A stretch of DNA of 20,594 nucleotides from Methanobacterium sp. (GTDB lineage: Archaea > Methanobacteriota > Methanobacteria > Methanobacteriales > Methanobacteriaceae). Both the position numbers and the translations under genes were made by a program. Location: contig JAQVTJ010000022.1 in assembly GCA_028700095.1 (NCBI GenBank), positions 1 through 20,594 on the forward strand, written 5' to 3'. The notes under the pieces were generated by a model. That model had not been told where the DNA came from. It saw only the letters and a list, made by a program, of their open reading frames with translations, and searched no databases. Shown one piece after another: positions 9,047 to 17,298 of the stretch (the stretch's first letter is position 1; the number at the start of each line of letters is the position of its first letter).

Positions 9047-11311
9047 TCAATCATTTATTATGGGTATTGTAAAATAGAATGTTGATTCATGTCCTGGTTC
9101 TGATTCTACCCATATTCGCCCACCATGATGGTTTATAATTTTCTGTACTATTGAAAGCCCTATACCTGTACCAGGATATTCTTCTTTTGTATGTAATCTT
9201 TTAAATACTTCAAATATTTGATCCACGTAATCTGGTTTAATGCCTATACCATTATCCTTAATAGCAAATATCCATTTTCCTTCCTCTTTCTTAGCAGATA
9301 TATGAATTTCAGAATGTTTTTTTCCTTTAAATTTAATTGCATTGGTTATTAAATTTTGGAATACTTGTAACATTTGGTTTTCATCAGCAAAAATTGTCGG
9401 AAGATTTTTGCGGGTTATATTAACATTATTTCCCGTTATGGGAATAGATAAATTAGAAATAACTATATCTACAACCTTTTCAAGATCTACATTTCCAAAC
9501 TTTTTAGCATCATTAGTTACCTTTGAATATTCAAGAAGATCTTCTATTAACTGTTTCATACGTTTTGCATTTTCAACAATATAGTTAATAAAATCATTTG
9601 CATCATTATCTAAACTATTTTTATAACGTTTTTCCAATAATTGTGAGTAGAGTGTAACCATTCGTAATGGTTCTTGAAGATCATGTGAAGAAACATATGC
9701 AAATCTTTTAAGTTCTTTATTAGAACGTTTCAATTCATCCACAGTTCTTTTTAACTTTTCATCTCTTTGTTTACGTTTACTAATATCATGAATCGAAGCT
9801 AATATACTGGTTTTTTTCCCCTTTTGATCAGATTTTTTAACATTAACCTCAACAGGTAGATATGTTTTATCCTTACATAAATAATATAAATCACCAAGGT
9901 AATGACCATCTTTTAGTAGTTTATTACAAAAATCCTCTCGGCTAGAATTTTCAAATCTTGTTTGTAGAAGATCACCAGAATGTCTTCCTATTACTTCTTC
10001 TTCAGTCCATCCTAACATTTTTTCAGCTATTTTATTCCAGTAGATAATATTGAAATTATCATCTACAGCTATAATGCCATCTTGAACCCTTTATAAAATA
10101 TCTGCCTGGAATAAAAGCTTTTCTTCTATTGCTTTACGTTCAGTAATATCCATATACATTGCTAAATTATTTGTATGCACACCTTTACTATCATATATTG
10201 GACTTGCACTTACTAATGTCCATAATTCTTTACCATCTTTACGAATAAATTTCAATTCATAAGACTCTGAAAGTCCTTTTTCCCGATTTTCAACCTTTTT
10301 ATTCATTATATTATGTTGATTTTTTTCCAAAAGAAATAGGGCATCTGTTCCTAATAATTCATCTTTTGAATAGCCTAACATTTCTACCATTTTATTATTG
10401 ACAAATGTTACTATTCCATAGGTATTTGCCATCATAATTCCTTCATTAACTGTTTCAACCATTTGCTGATATTGTGTTCCTGTTTCATATATGTCTTGTT
10501 CCCAAGGTAACATCCATTTTCCTTCACTTCTAATGGATGAGACCAAGGCCATAAGCATATAAATAGCCCCTAAATACAGGGTTATACAGCCAACCCGATT
10601 TATAGGATCTCCTAAAATGTTTTGTATTGAAATTCCGAAAAAACCAACAGCAATTAATCCTAGACCATAAGCATATAAACGGCGAAATATTAAATTTCCA
10701 ATATTATTATTTTTTAAAATTAAAACAGATGATATTGAAAAGAATATAGTCGCAATAAAAAGAAATAACCTGTCTACAATAGTTAAACCATTACTATGTA
10801 TTAAACAAAATGGAAGCGGATGATTATATACTGTATAGAATAAAACAGAAATTAAAGCCATAACTAATATATAACAAATTAATATAGTCTATTTAGAGCC
10901 TAAATATTTTAATTTTCCTCTATTATTTAATAGGGTGCTTAATAAAATGAAAAATCCAGAGATACATGCTGAAATATTATAAATATGGATGTTGGGATTG
11001 ATTCCATTACCCATAATAGAAAATCCTGTTAATAAACTTCCAAAACCTAAAGTTAAAGCACCAAACCCTAGAAGCATGATGGTGGCAGTAGGTTTTATCC
11101 AATAATTAATAACACATAAAATTGCTATAAAAAACATTGGAATTGTTAAAGAGGTAATATTTAAGGATGAAAAAATTGTAAAAGGATGCCAAACCATATT
11201 TAACCGTAAAATAGCTAGGATACATATTAATATTAATAAAACTGGAATTGGTGAAAAAATTAAATATCTAGTCCAAGCATCTTTAAAGTCATAAGTTGAT
11301 GATATATTCAT
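9047..11311 (-). pseudogene. membrane-bound PAS/PAS sensor histidine kinase with two in-frame stops
   Basis: One continuous frame runs from ATG 11311 to the stop at 9047, but a TAG at 10889-10891 and a TAA at 10091-10093 interrupt it. The N-terminal half (11311 to about 10540) has about seven hydrophobic helices, as in MASE or 7TM sensor inputs. The first PAS (about 10480-10110) starts METVNEGIMMAN and ends DITERKA. The second PAS (about 10085-9770) starts RVQDGIIAVDD, directly after the TAA, and ends DISKRK. HisKA has SHDLQEP (His codon 9683-9685). HATPase_c has NAIKF, DNGIGIKP and GTGIGLSI. GGAGA is about 14 bases before the ATG. Protein similarity runs straight through both stops: LFQADIL[stop]RVQDGII fits a lost Ser (TCA to TAA), for example. 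The 324-aa C-terminal piece alone keeps HisKA and HATPase but has no start signal. Paralogue of the kinase at 31-2027. Confidence 0.88.
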
Positions 11312-12081
11312 TTTGATTCAGTGTCTCCAATGAAAAACATAAATTTTTTTTTATCCTCTTATTTAATTTAAATTGCAACTATATATTTTTTCTCACCAAA
11401 AAAAAATGTCATCTTTTTTTACTTATATAAAATTTATATAAATAAATTATTAAATTAGTAAATAAGTAGATAAATAATATTTTTATAAAGACTTAATTTC
11501 CTTAAAAAGTGTTATACTAGGAATTATTTCAGAATTTTTAGTGTTATTAGTAGTTTAATAACTATAAAATCTTTAAATCTAATAAATTTATCCGTTTCCA
11601 TGACGATTATTGTTTTTGGGATTATTTTAATTACTTTATTGGTTTTTATTGGAGGTTTATTTACAATAACAATCAAAAAAAAAATTATCCTTAGATATAA
11701 AAAAAAAGAAATTATAATATTATTAAAAAAATATTTGAAGATAAAAAGTTAAAATTAATATAAAACAATCCATTTTTTAAAATCTAATACAAACCAAACA
11801 ACTTAATATAATCTGTAAAAATTTAGCACACTACATAATACAAATGCTTAGTATATTAATTTTTTAAAAATCCATAACTTTTTTTATATAATAAAAAAAT
11901 ATTTAGCCCTGTAAATAATAAATTAATATTTTTCTAAATTTTCACCAACGAGTCTTATGAAAATTAAAAAAAAATATAAAAAATTATAGCTTAAATAAGT
12001 CTTAAAAATATTAATGATATAGATTTTATTAGACCAATGGAAATTATGGGATTATCTATTTTTAATTGAATTTTTTTTTAT
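11312..12081. other. 770-base spacer, mostly without genes
   Basis: Apart from a possible 50-aa peptide at 11600-11752 (+), nothing is recognised. It contains the divergent upstream region of the second kinase and several long A and T runs. No tRNA or repeat was seen. Confidence 0.5.
11600..11752 (+). CDS. possible 50-aa single-pass membrane peptide
   Basis: Open frame beginning MTIIVFGIILITLLVF, with one strong helix (residues 2-23) followed by a very basic tail (KKKIILRY, KKKEIIILLKKYLKIKS). This positive-inside layout is typical of real small membrane proteins. There is no clear Shine-Dalgarno sequence before the ATG, and the frame stays open further upstream without another ATG. It could therefore be a longer gene with an unusual start, or a remnant. 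I recognise no family. Confidence 0.4.
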   Translation: MTIIVFGIILITLLVFIGGLFTITIKKKIILRYKKKEIIILLKKYLKIKS

Positions 12082-12513
12082 TTATTCTAGTTTTAAGACT
12101 TCAAAGAATAATTTTTTAAATTCATCTATAAATTCTTTTGGGAAGGTTAATCCTACACAGATTATAAGTACACCTGTACCTAAAACCATATTTGCATTGT
12201 TAGGATCTTCAATAAGTTCTTCATCATAAACTAGTTTTACTTTAACTTTTTCTTGAAGAAAATCCCAGAGTGTATTCTTTTTATGATCCATACATTTAAT
12301 TTCTATGTTATTTCTTAGTGCTAGCTGTAAAAATTTCTTCCAATCTTCAAAGTCACAGAATTCTATCCAAACTAATCCCTTATAATCAATGCAACAGTTA
12401 CATGTTTCTATTTTCCAGTGAAAAAAGTTCTTAATAATATCTTCCATTCCTTTATCTACCCTAATAGTAAATTCATCATCAATTTTTATTTCAACTTGTT
12501 TATGTTCTTCCAT
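12082..12513 (-). CDS. hypothetical 143-aa protein
   Basis: A full-length, well-structured frame with mixed alpha/beta character. The N-terminus is acidic/basic (VEIKIDDEFTIRVDKG). A cysteine-rich centre follows (ETCNCCIDYKG), then an aromatic segment (VWIEFCDFEDWKKFLQLALR) and a hydrophobic strand near the end (VLGTGVLIICVGLTF) before a terminal helix. The Cys cluster (CNCC, with C at WIEFC and IKC) might bind a metal, but no known motif fits. No ribosome-binding site is evident before the ATG, so the message may be leaderless. I recognise no family. It stands alone, about 200 bases downstream of the VOC gene on the same strand. Confidence 0.65.
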   Translation of the reverse strand: MEEHKQVEIKIDDEFTIRVDKGMEDIIKNFFHWKIETCNCCIDYKGLVWIEFCDFEDWKKFLQLALRNNIEIKCMDHKKNTLWDFLQEKVKVKLVYDEELIEDPNNANMVLGTGVLIICVGLTFPKEFIDEFKKLFFEVLKLE

Positions 12514-12714
12514 GTTTATAGTGTATATTATTCTAGCTATCTACATGTTTTCATAACCCATATAAATTGAGACTTTCCAATACTATTAACTCAAATACAA
12601 TTTTCTAACATTTTTTTTTATTAAATATTTTTATACTATTATATTACAATTTATTAAAAATAGTTCTAATCTGTCTGATAAAAGAAGGATATAATTCTAG
12701 ACATGTTTAAATGA

Positions 12715-13065
12715 TTAGTGGTGTTGTATTAGCACTATGGTAGTCCCATTCGGATCTTCTAAGAATGCTAGGGTTCCGATTATTATCTGTGTAGGCTCTT
12801 TAGTGATCTTGGCACCTTTAGATTTAAGTTTTTGCACTGTAATGTTAATGTCTTCAACTTCCATTCCCACTGAAAACAGACCAGTTTCATTTTCTGTATT
12901 TTTTATGAGTTCTATCATAGTATTTCCTCCCCCTTTAAGTAATGTGATTATTAATCCAGGGTAAGGTTTGTGTTGACTATCTATTTCAAGTCCCATAACT
13001 TCGGTATAAAATTTAATTGACTCTTCCACATCCTCAACAATAATTGTTACATATTTAACTTTCAT
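12715..13065 (-). CDS. VOC-fold (glyoxalase/bleomycin-resistance type) protein
   Basis: A 116-aa single VOC module pair. I start it at the ATG at 13065 (MKVKYVTI) because GGTGAT lies 3 bases before it; a longer frame begins at 13086 without a site. Diagnostic elements are VTIIVEDVEESIKFYTEVMGLE at residues 5-26, GMEVEDINITVQKLKSKGAKI in the middle, and FLEDPNGTTIVLIQ at the end. In metal-dependent family members a His sits before VTI and a Glu sits in the final strand. Here these positions are Tyr5 and Val, so at least two usual ligands are missing. A ligand-binding or metal-independent role is more likely than glyoxalase I. Substrate unknown. Typical length for a single-domain VOC protein. 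Confidence 0.85.
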   Translation of the reverse strand: MKVKYVTIIVEDVEESIKFYTEVMGLEIDSQHKPYPGLIITLLKGGGNTMIELIKNTENETGLFSVGMEVEDINITVQKLKSKGAKITKEPTQIIIGTLAFLEDPNGTTIVLIQHH

Positions 13066-13286
13066 TTCATCACCAATTATACACAATTTATCATCAATTA
13101 TTTAATATTAATATAAACTTATTAACATAGATATGCCCTAATAAGGATGAATAATAACATATTTTAATTTTCCAAACTATTATAATTACCATATTTTTTT
13201 GTTACTGCTTTCATATTTGAAGCCACAAAAAAAATATTAACCCATTAAAATAATATTATATATATTAAAGTATGAGGTGAAAAAAA

Positions 13287-13508
13287 ATGGCAAATCCTAT
13301 ATTGGCTTTAATTATATCTTTCTTTTTACCAGGTATTGGTACAATTTATGCAGGAAATATAGTCAAAGGCATAATAATTTGTATATTAGCATTAATACTA
13401 GGATCCTTGGCAACAATATTTTTATTGGGAATCTTTGCATATATCCCCTATATCTTGCTCTGGATTTATAGTATGTACGATGCTTATACATTTGCTAGTT
13501 CTGCATAA
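13287..13508 (+). CDS. TM2-like small membrane protein
   Basis: A 73-aa protein with a strong ribosome-binding site (GAGGTGA, 6 bases before the ATG). It starts NPILALIISFFLPGIGTIY, then GNIVKGI, a long hydrophobic stretch, and WIYSMYDAYTFA at the end. This is the TM2-type pattern (two helices, a conserved PGxGxxYxG turn, an aromatic W-x-Y-x-x-YDAY end) found in many small archaeal and bacterial membrane proteins, whose function is not established. It is a monocistronic gene with a T run soon after. A frame starting ten bases earlier overlaps it but has no protein character. Confidence 0.88.
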   Translation: MANPILALIISFFLPGIGTIYAGNIVKGIIICILALILGSLATIFLLGIFAYIPYILLWIYSMYDAYTFASSA

Positions 13509-13527
13509 ACTGAAATATATTCTCCAC

Positions 13528-13534
13528 TTTTTTT
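13528..13534 (+). terminator. T-tract after the TM2-like gene
   Basis: Seven T begin 20 bases past the stop codon, preceded by CTCCAC. This is consistent with an archaeal T-tract terminator. Confidence 0.35.
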
Positions 13535-13743
13535 ATATATTTATTTTAATTTTGGATAAAAAAAATTTTTAATTTAAAAATTTAAGTGTATATTGAAAAA
13601 TTATAATTATTTGAGTGTAGAAAAAATAGTTCCAAATTTTAATAATTGCTTATTTTCTTGGAATTTTTAATATTTCCATATAATTAGTATGATTAAAAAA
13701 ATTTTATAAACTTTATAAAATATTTTCATAACATAGAATTTTT

Positions 13744-13916
13744 ATATTAGTATTACTAATATTGTGTACATTTTTTAGTCCCAATATTAATAATCCCTAA
13801 AATATCTTATATTAAGATTTAACCATTAAATATGGGTTATCATATTTTGTAGAATATATTATTTTTATTCGTTATAGTACACTATAACGAATAAATGTTT
13901 AACATCTTTTTTTTTT
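13744..13916 (+). ncRNA. candidate structured RNA or regulatory element: serial hairpins ending in T10
   Basis: Within 173 bases there are several separate inverted repeats: ATATTAGTA-T-TACTAATAT (13744-13762), ATCTTA-TAT-TAAGAT (13804-13818), an imperfect AACCAT/ATGGGTT, the 15-bp-arm palindrome at 13864-13895, and ATGTT-T-AACAT (13895-13905). The last is followed by ten T (13907-13916). On the + strand this looks like a folded RNA with a terminator; as DNA it could be a set of operator sites. No family is recognised and expression is not known. Confidence 0.3.
13864..13895. repeat. perfect 15-bp inverted repeat with a 2-base spacer
   Basis: The left arm TTTATTCGTTATAGT (13864-13878) and the right arm ACTATAACGAATAAA (13881-13895) are exact reverse complements, separated only by AC. 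A 30-base match with internal CG and GTTATAGT cannot be put down to AT-richness alone. The very short spacer favours a dimeric DNA-binding site, though an RNA stem with a TACA loop is possible. Confidence 0.9.
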
Positions 13917-14613
13917 AAATCTGGAAATTTGTAAAAAATCCTCGAAATATTCATATTTAATATGCTAGGTATATATGTACCAACGGCTTTATGGTGCTTC
14001 TGAAGTTTTTTTATATATTTAAAAAAAATTTATAGTAAATACAAACTTTTTCTTCCTTTAATTGTTATACATTATAATATATGATCACAAAAATTCTATG
14101 TATAATACAGAGTTACACAAAAGGAGAAAGATGTGTGGAGTCAAGATCTTCTAGTGTAGATCTGTAGTGGTTCGAATCATAACCTAGGCTTTTATCTAAT
14201 TTTTCCTAAATTGAATGTCATAAAATTTAATCTCTAAAATAAAAGAAATATAAAAAAAATTATAAATGTAGATTATATAAGATAAAACTGATTATTTAGA
14301 AGAGAACTGTCACTATTTTCACATGTTTTTTTAAAATAAATGAGAATTTATCAATTATAAACAGTTGGTTCTAGGATAGTATTAGAAAATATAAAAAAAG
14401 GAAAATATCTCCCTAGTAATGTATTGTAATAAAGTAATAAAATGTTCAGATATAAATTAAAAATTGGTTAATATTTACTCTACAGTTGAAATATAATTCT
14501 TAGTATATACATAAACAATGTAACAATACTTATTTTAGACATGAAATACAATATTAATATTCTAATTATTATTTAAAAAAAATAAGTTAAATATTTTGCA
14601 GGGAGATAAAAAA

Positions 14614-14739
14614 ATGGGACTAATTGATTCATTAACAAAAAAAACCACTAAAGAATTGAAAAAACAGGTTAAAGATAAAGGTGGGAAAGAATTAGAGAAA
14701 AGAGCTACAAAAGAGCTTAAAAAAAGGCTTAAGATTTAA
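14614..14739 (+). CDS. 41-aa lysine-rich amphipathic protein
   Basis: A small gene with a strong ribosome-binding site (GGGAGAT, about 7 bases before the ATG). It starts MGLIDSLTKKTTKELKKQ and continues to a basic end KELKKRLKI. About half the residues are Lys, Arg or Glu. A TKELKK motif occurs twice (near residues 12-17 and 32-37), with KELEKR in between, giving one or two amphipathic, strongly basic helices. There are no cysteines and no membrane helix. Possible roles are nucleic-acid binding, membrane-surface binding or a small protein partner; none is shown. It stands alone in a long gene-free stretch, with eight T at 14760-14767 as a likely terminator. The good start signal and low hydrophobicity argue against chance. 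Confidence 0.65.
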   Translation: MGLIDSLTKKTTKELKKQVKDKGGKELEKRATKELKKRLKI

Positions 14740-15070
14740 TTATATTTATTATACATATATTTTTTTTAAATTTAATTTGTAAAAATATAATATTTTAGTA
14801 TTATATTACAATATTAAGGAATTTGTTTTAATTATTTTATTAACTTTACTTTTATTTAAGATAAATTTCGTTGTATTAAATGATATAATTTGTATGTGAA
14901 ATAGTGAATATAGATATAAAATATTTTTGGATCATCTTTTCTTGAAATAGATGTAACATCATATTTAAATTTAGATAAACTCTTAAAAATTATAAAAGTA
15001 AATTTAAATTTTCATTTAAAAAATATGATCGAAAAGATTAAATAATCTGCCTATAATATTTATAATATCT
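14740..15070. other. spacer before the transglutaminase pseudogene
   Basis: Contains the T8 tract at 14760-14767 after the small protein gene. Otherwise it is low-complexity AT-rich sequence with no gene or strong repeat seen. Confidence 0.5.
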
Positions 15071-15736
15071 ATGTGTTTTAATTGGTTTTTGTATGGGGGA
15101 ATTATTAGGATTAAGAAATATTCAGTTTTAAAGAATTGCTTTATAATTTTTATTTGTGCAATAGTCATTGTTAATATTAATTGTATGGCTGTGTGTGCTG
15201 TTATGGACGAAAATATAAATAATGGAGTTAAAGTGGATGGTTATTATGAGTATAAACATCCATTTATCCAAGAACTAGCCACAATATTACTAAAAATATT
15301 AGTGACACCCAAAATAATGAATTCACTCAAAACTTTAAATTTATTCCAAATATTAAAAATTCATCAAGGCTTGATATTTGTAAAGCAGTTTTTACATGGA
15401 TGCGTGAAAATATAGTTTATGAAAAACCAATGTATTTTAATTCTAAACATTATGCAGTGGAAACTGCTAAGTTAGGGAAGGAAATTGTTGTGATCAAGCA
15501 AGGTTATTTATTGCACTTTGTAGGGCAGCTGGAATACTTATGATGCTATTGAATTTGATTATTCAGGTGCTGTAGAATTTGCCGGGGGAACAATATTAGG
15601 ACATATATGGCCTGTGGTAACACTGGAAAATGGCACCCAAATAATTTGTGACACCTCGTCTAAAAGCAGCAAATTAGGCCATCCTACATGGAAAAATAAA
15701 GGTTTAATATCTGAAAGTTATGAATTGAAAATGTAA
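15071..15736 (+). pseudogene. secreted transglutaminase-like protein, at least three frameshifts
   Basis: The first frame gives a signal peptide (KNCFIIFICAIVIVNINCMAV) and NGVKVDGYYEYKHPFIQ. The reading then jumps near 15256-15280 to another frame with TSHNITKN, ICKAVFTWMRENIVYEKP and NSKHYAVETAKLGK. It jumps again near 15476-15484 to GNCCDQARLFIALCRAAGI, and again near 15536-15545 to YDAIEFDYSG, GGTILGHIWPVVTLENG and a TAA at 15734. All three catalytic elements survive in pieces: Cys (15486-15491, GNCCDQ), His in LGHIWP and Asp in ICDTSS. A stop follows soon after each shift, so no active enzyme can be made. Their preservation suggests recent decay. It is shorter than, and only distantly related to, the intact transglutaminase-like protein at 4765-5748. 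The exact start codon is uncertain. Confidence 0.85.
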
Positions 15737-16057
15737 ATAATATTAATTTTTTAATATTTTTAATAAATAAATTCTCAAAGTTCCTTCTTTTTTTTATGAT
15801 TTATAATTTTTTTAGGGGATATGATTGATTTTATAGGTTTTAAATGGTTTGTAAAAATTGTTCTATATTTTATAAATTGTAATTAAATATTAATCATATT
15901 AGAATAAAATTTTAATAATTAAAATATTGCTTTAGATTATTTTTTTTAGAGAATATAACAAACTTTTTGTTCATTTTAATATTCAATATAAAACATCCAT
16001 TAATATTAATATTATTACTTTTATTTGTTTGTAATAAAAAAAATTATTTTTTTTTAA
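15737..16057. other. spacer without recognised features
   Basis: Separates a pseudogene from the convergent SemiSWEET gene. It holds several T runs (15788-15794, 15940-15946) that could end transcripts. A 21-codon frame at 15831 with GGGGAT too close to its ATG was not accepted as a gene. Confidence 0.45.
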
Positions 16058-16327
16058 CTATTGTGTACGGTATTTATGGATTACAACTAGTGTAAGAGCT
16101 GCTAAAACAATACCAATACCATTAGGTGTTAATATAAAGTAATCGCTTTTAAGAGATCCATAAACTGTCCAAAAAAAACAATTAAGAAACATCATTAGAT
16201 AAACTATAAATGATACATTTGATGATGTTTTAGTTTTTAATATATTCTTAATTTGATCTACAGTGCTTGTGTACAATGCTAAAGAGAAAAAACATGCAAT
16301 TAAACCTATATACTCCAATATTTCCAT
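16058..16327 (-). CDS. SemiSWEET / PQ-loop family membrane transporter
   Basis: An 89-aa protein with three helices (about residues 4-22, 39-57 and 66-85), the size of a SemiSWEET half-transporter, which works as a dimer and moves sugars down their gradient in characterised members. Family marks are: YIGLIACFFSLALY at the start; DQIKNILKTKTSSNVSFIVYLM, matching the conserved K-T-K-S-x-x-V-S segment; WTVYGSLKSDYFILTPNGIG, with the W-x-x-YG and central Asn; and a final KY. The usual Pro of the PQ loop is not evident before DQIK. A strong GGAGG lies about 8 bases before the ATG. The substrate is not predictable, and sugar transport is unusual for an autotrophic methanogen, so another small solute is possible. 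Confidence 0.85.
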   Translation of the reverse strand: MEILEYIGLIACFFSLALYTSTVDQIKNILKTKTSSNVSFIVYLMMFLNCFFWTVYGSLKSDYFILTPNGIGIVLAALTLVVIHKYRTQ

Positions 16328-16809
16328 TATATTATCCTCCTATTATACTCCATTATCTATATTATTATCCAAATTCTAAGTTAATAGAAAATAGAACCAT
16401 TTTTTTATAAATTATCCAATTATAAGACTTTGTTTCATGTTTAAGGAAATAAAATCTACTTAAATTAGGTTTATCTAATATTAACCCTTTTAATATTTCA
16501 TGAAATTCTAAAGAGCACTTATATATTAATGTGGAAATAGTTAAATTTTACCTTTAAATAGTGATCTCAAATTTTTTTTTACACTTATTTATGTTATAAA
16601 TAATGTTTTAGCTAAATTGAATAAAATTAGTTAACAAAAGAGTAGTATAGCTGGATTTTATGGATATATATTAAAAATTTATATTGAATATTAAAATTTT
16701 AAAAATTATACATTTCCACAATTATATCTCATGTGTCTGATTATATTAAATATCATTGAAGTTAATATGTTTTATAGTAAATAATTATATTATTTAAACT
16801 TGGAGATTT
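16328..16809. other. 482-base spacer between divergent genes
   Basis: Lies between the reverse-strand SemiSWEET gene and the forward four-helix gene, so it should carry both promoters. TATA-like strings are everywhere in this AT-rich DNA and none can be singled out. No gene or repeat seen. Confidence 0.45.
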
Positions 16810-17298
16810 ATGGATATGAACACTACGATAAACAATATTTTGGAAATTAGTAGATGGACAAGTATTGCCATTGGAATATTTTTAGCTATGTTATGGGGAA
16901 ATGATCCTGTTCAACAGTTTAGTATAATAACAGCTTTTGCTGTCATATTCATTGCAGGTTTAACAGGTATTGAAAGTATATTCTTTAGTGAAAGTGCATC
17001 TGAGCAATCAGGATACAAAGGTGGAAGGGAATACCAACGACAATCTGGAGCAAATAATATTGCTCTTGCAATTACAGCCATACTTGTATATCTGTTAGGG
17101 TGGGGTTACTATGCTCAGCTAACTATAATGTCGGTTTTAATAATATTCTTAGCTCTTTCTGGAACCAACCATGCATATAGTGCTATTAAAGAATCTAACC
17201 ATACCATTAAAAATATGTCACGTCCAATTATAACCATTGTATTTTTAGTAATGCTTCTATTCTTTATGCTAAATTCCATTTATTACCCATTAACATAG
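16810..17298 (+). CDS. four-helix membrane protein, resembles DUF6790
   Basis: A 162-aa protein (160 if it starts at the second ATG, 16816). GGAGA lies 3 bases before the first ATG and 9 before the second, so either is possible and the second has better spacing. Four hydrophobic helices lie near residues 15-30, 37-57, 83-115 and 138-158. Between helices 2 and 3 is a polar conserved-looking loop, SGYKGGREYQRQSGANNIALA. This resembles the segment typical of DUF6790 proteins, which have a similar Gly-aromatic-Gln-Gly-x-x-N-hydrophobic pattern; I assign that family tentatively from memory. Function unknown. Monocistronic. Confidence 0.72.
   Translation: MDMNTTINNILEISRWTSIAIGIFLAMLWGNDPVQQFSIITAFAVIFIAGLTGIESIFFSESASEQSGYKGGREYQRQSGANNIALAITAILVYLLGWGYYAQLTIMSVLIIFLALSGTNHAYSAIKESNHTIKNMSRPIITIVFLVMLLFFMLNSIYYPLT

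Larger units (their letters stand above)
13509..14613. other. 1.1-kb gene-free region
   Basis: No protein-like reading frame was found on either strand. Its notable contents are the hairpin series at 13744-13916 and a small imperfect element near 14121-14190: AGGAGA, a seven-codon frame, two AGATCT copies eight bases apart, then GGTTCGAATC. The rest is low-complexity AT-rich DNA, including the upstream region of the lysine-rich small protein gene. Confidence 0.5.

Noticed and set aside
9342..9584. Forward frame opposite the second kinase
   Set aside because: Shadow of the HATPase region; the reverse strand has clear kinase motifs. The same applies to forward frames opposite the transglutaminase, membrane and reductase genes.
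1587..10893. Stop codons read as selenocysteine or pyrrolysine in the kinases
   Set aside because: TGA, TAG and TAA all occur in comparable positions, frameshifts accompany some of them, no downstream selenocysteine-type hairpin was seen, and the positions are not catalytic. Decay explains all of them more simply.
13277..13471. Forward frame overlapping the TM2-like gene
   Set aside because: It starts inside the ribosome-binding region of the real gene and its product has no domain character.
14130..14153. Seven-codon frame after AGGAGA
   Set aside because: Too short to support, with no hint of conservation; the Shine-Dalgarno match is also only about 4 bases from the ATG.
14121..14190. tRNA-like fragment: AGATCT stem, then GGTTCGAATC like a T loop
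   Set aside because: The bases flanking TTCGAAT do not form a five-pair stem, the stem before it has an eight-base loop, and no D arm or acceptor stem can be built. At most an old tRNA-derived scrap.
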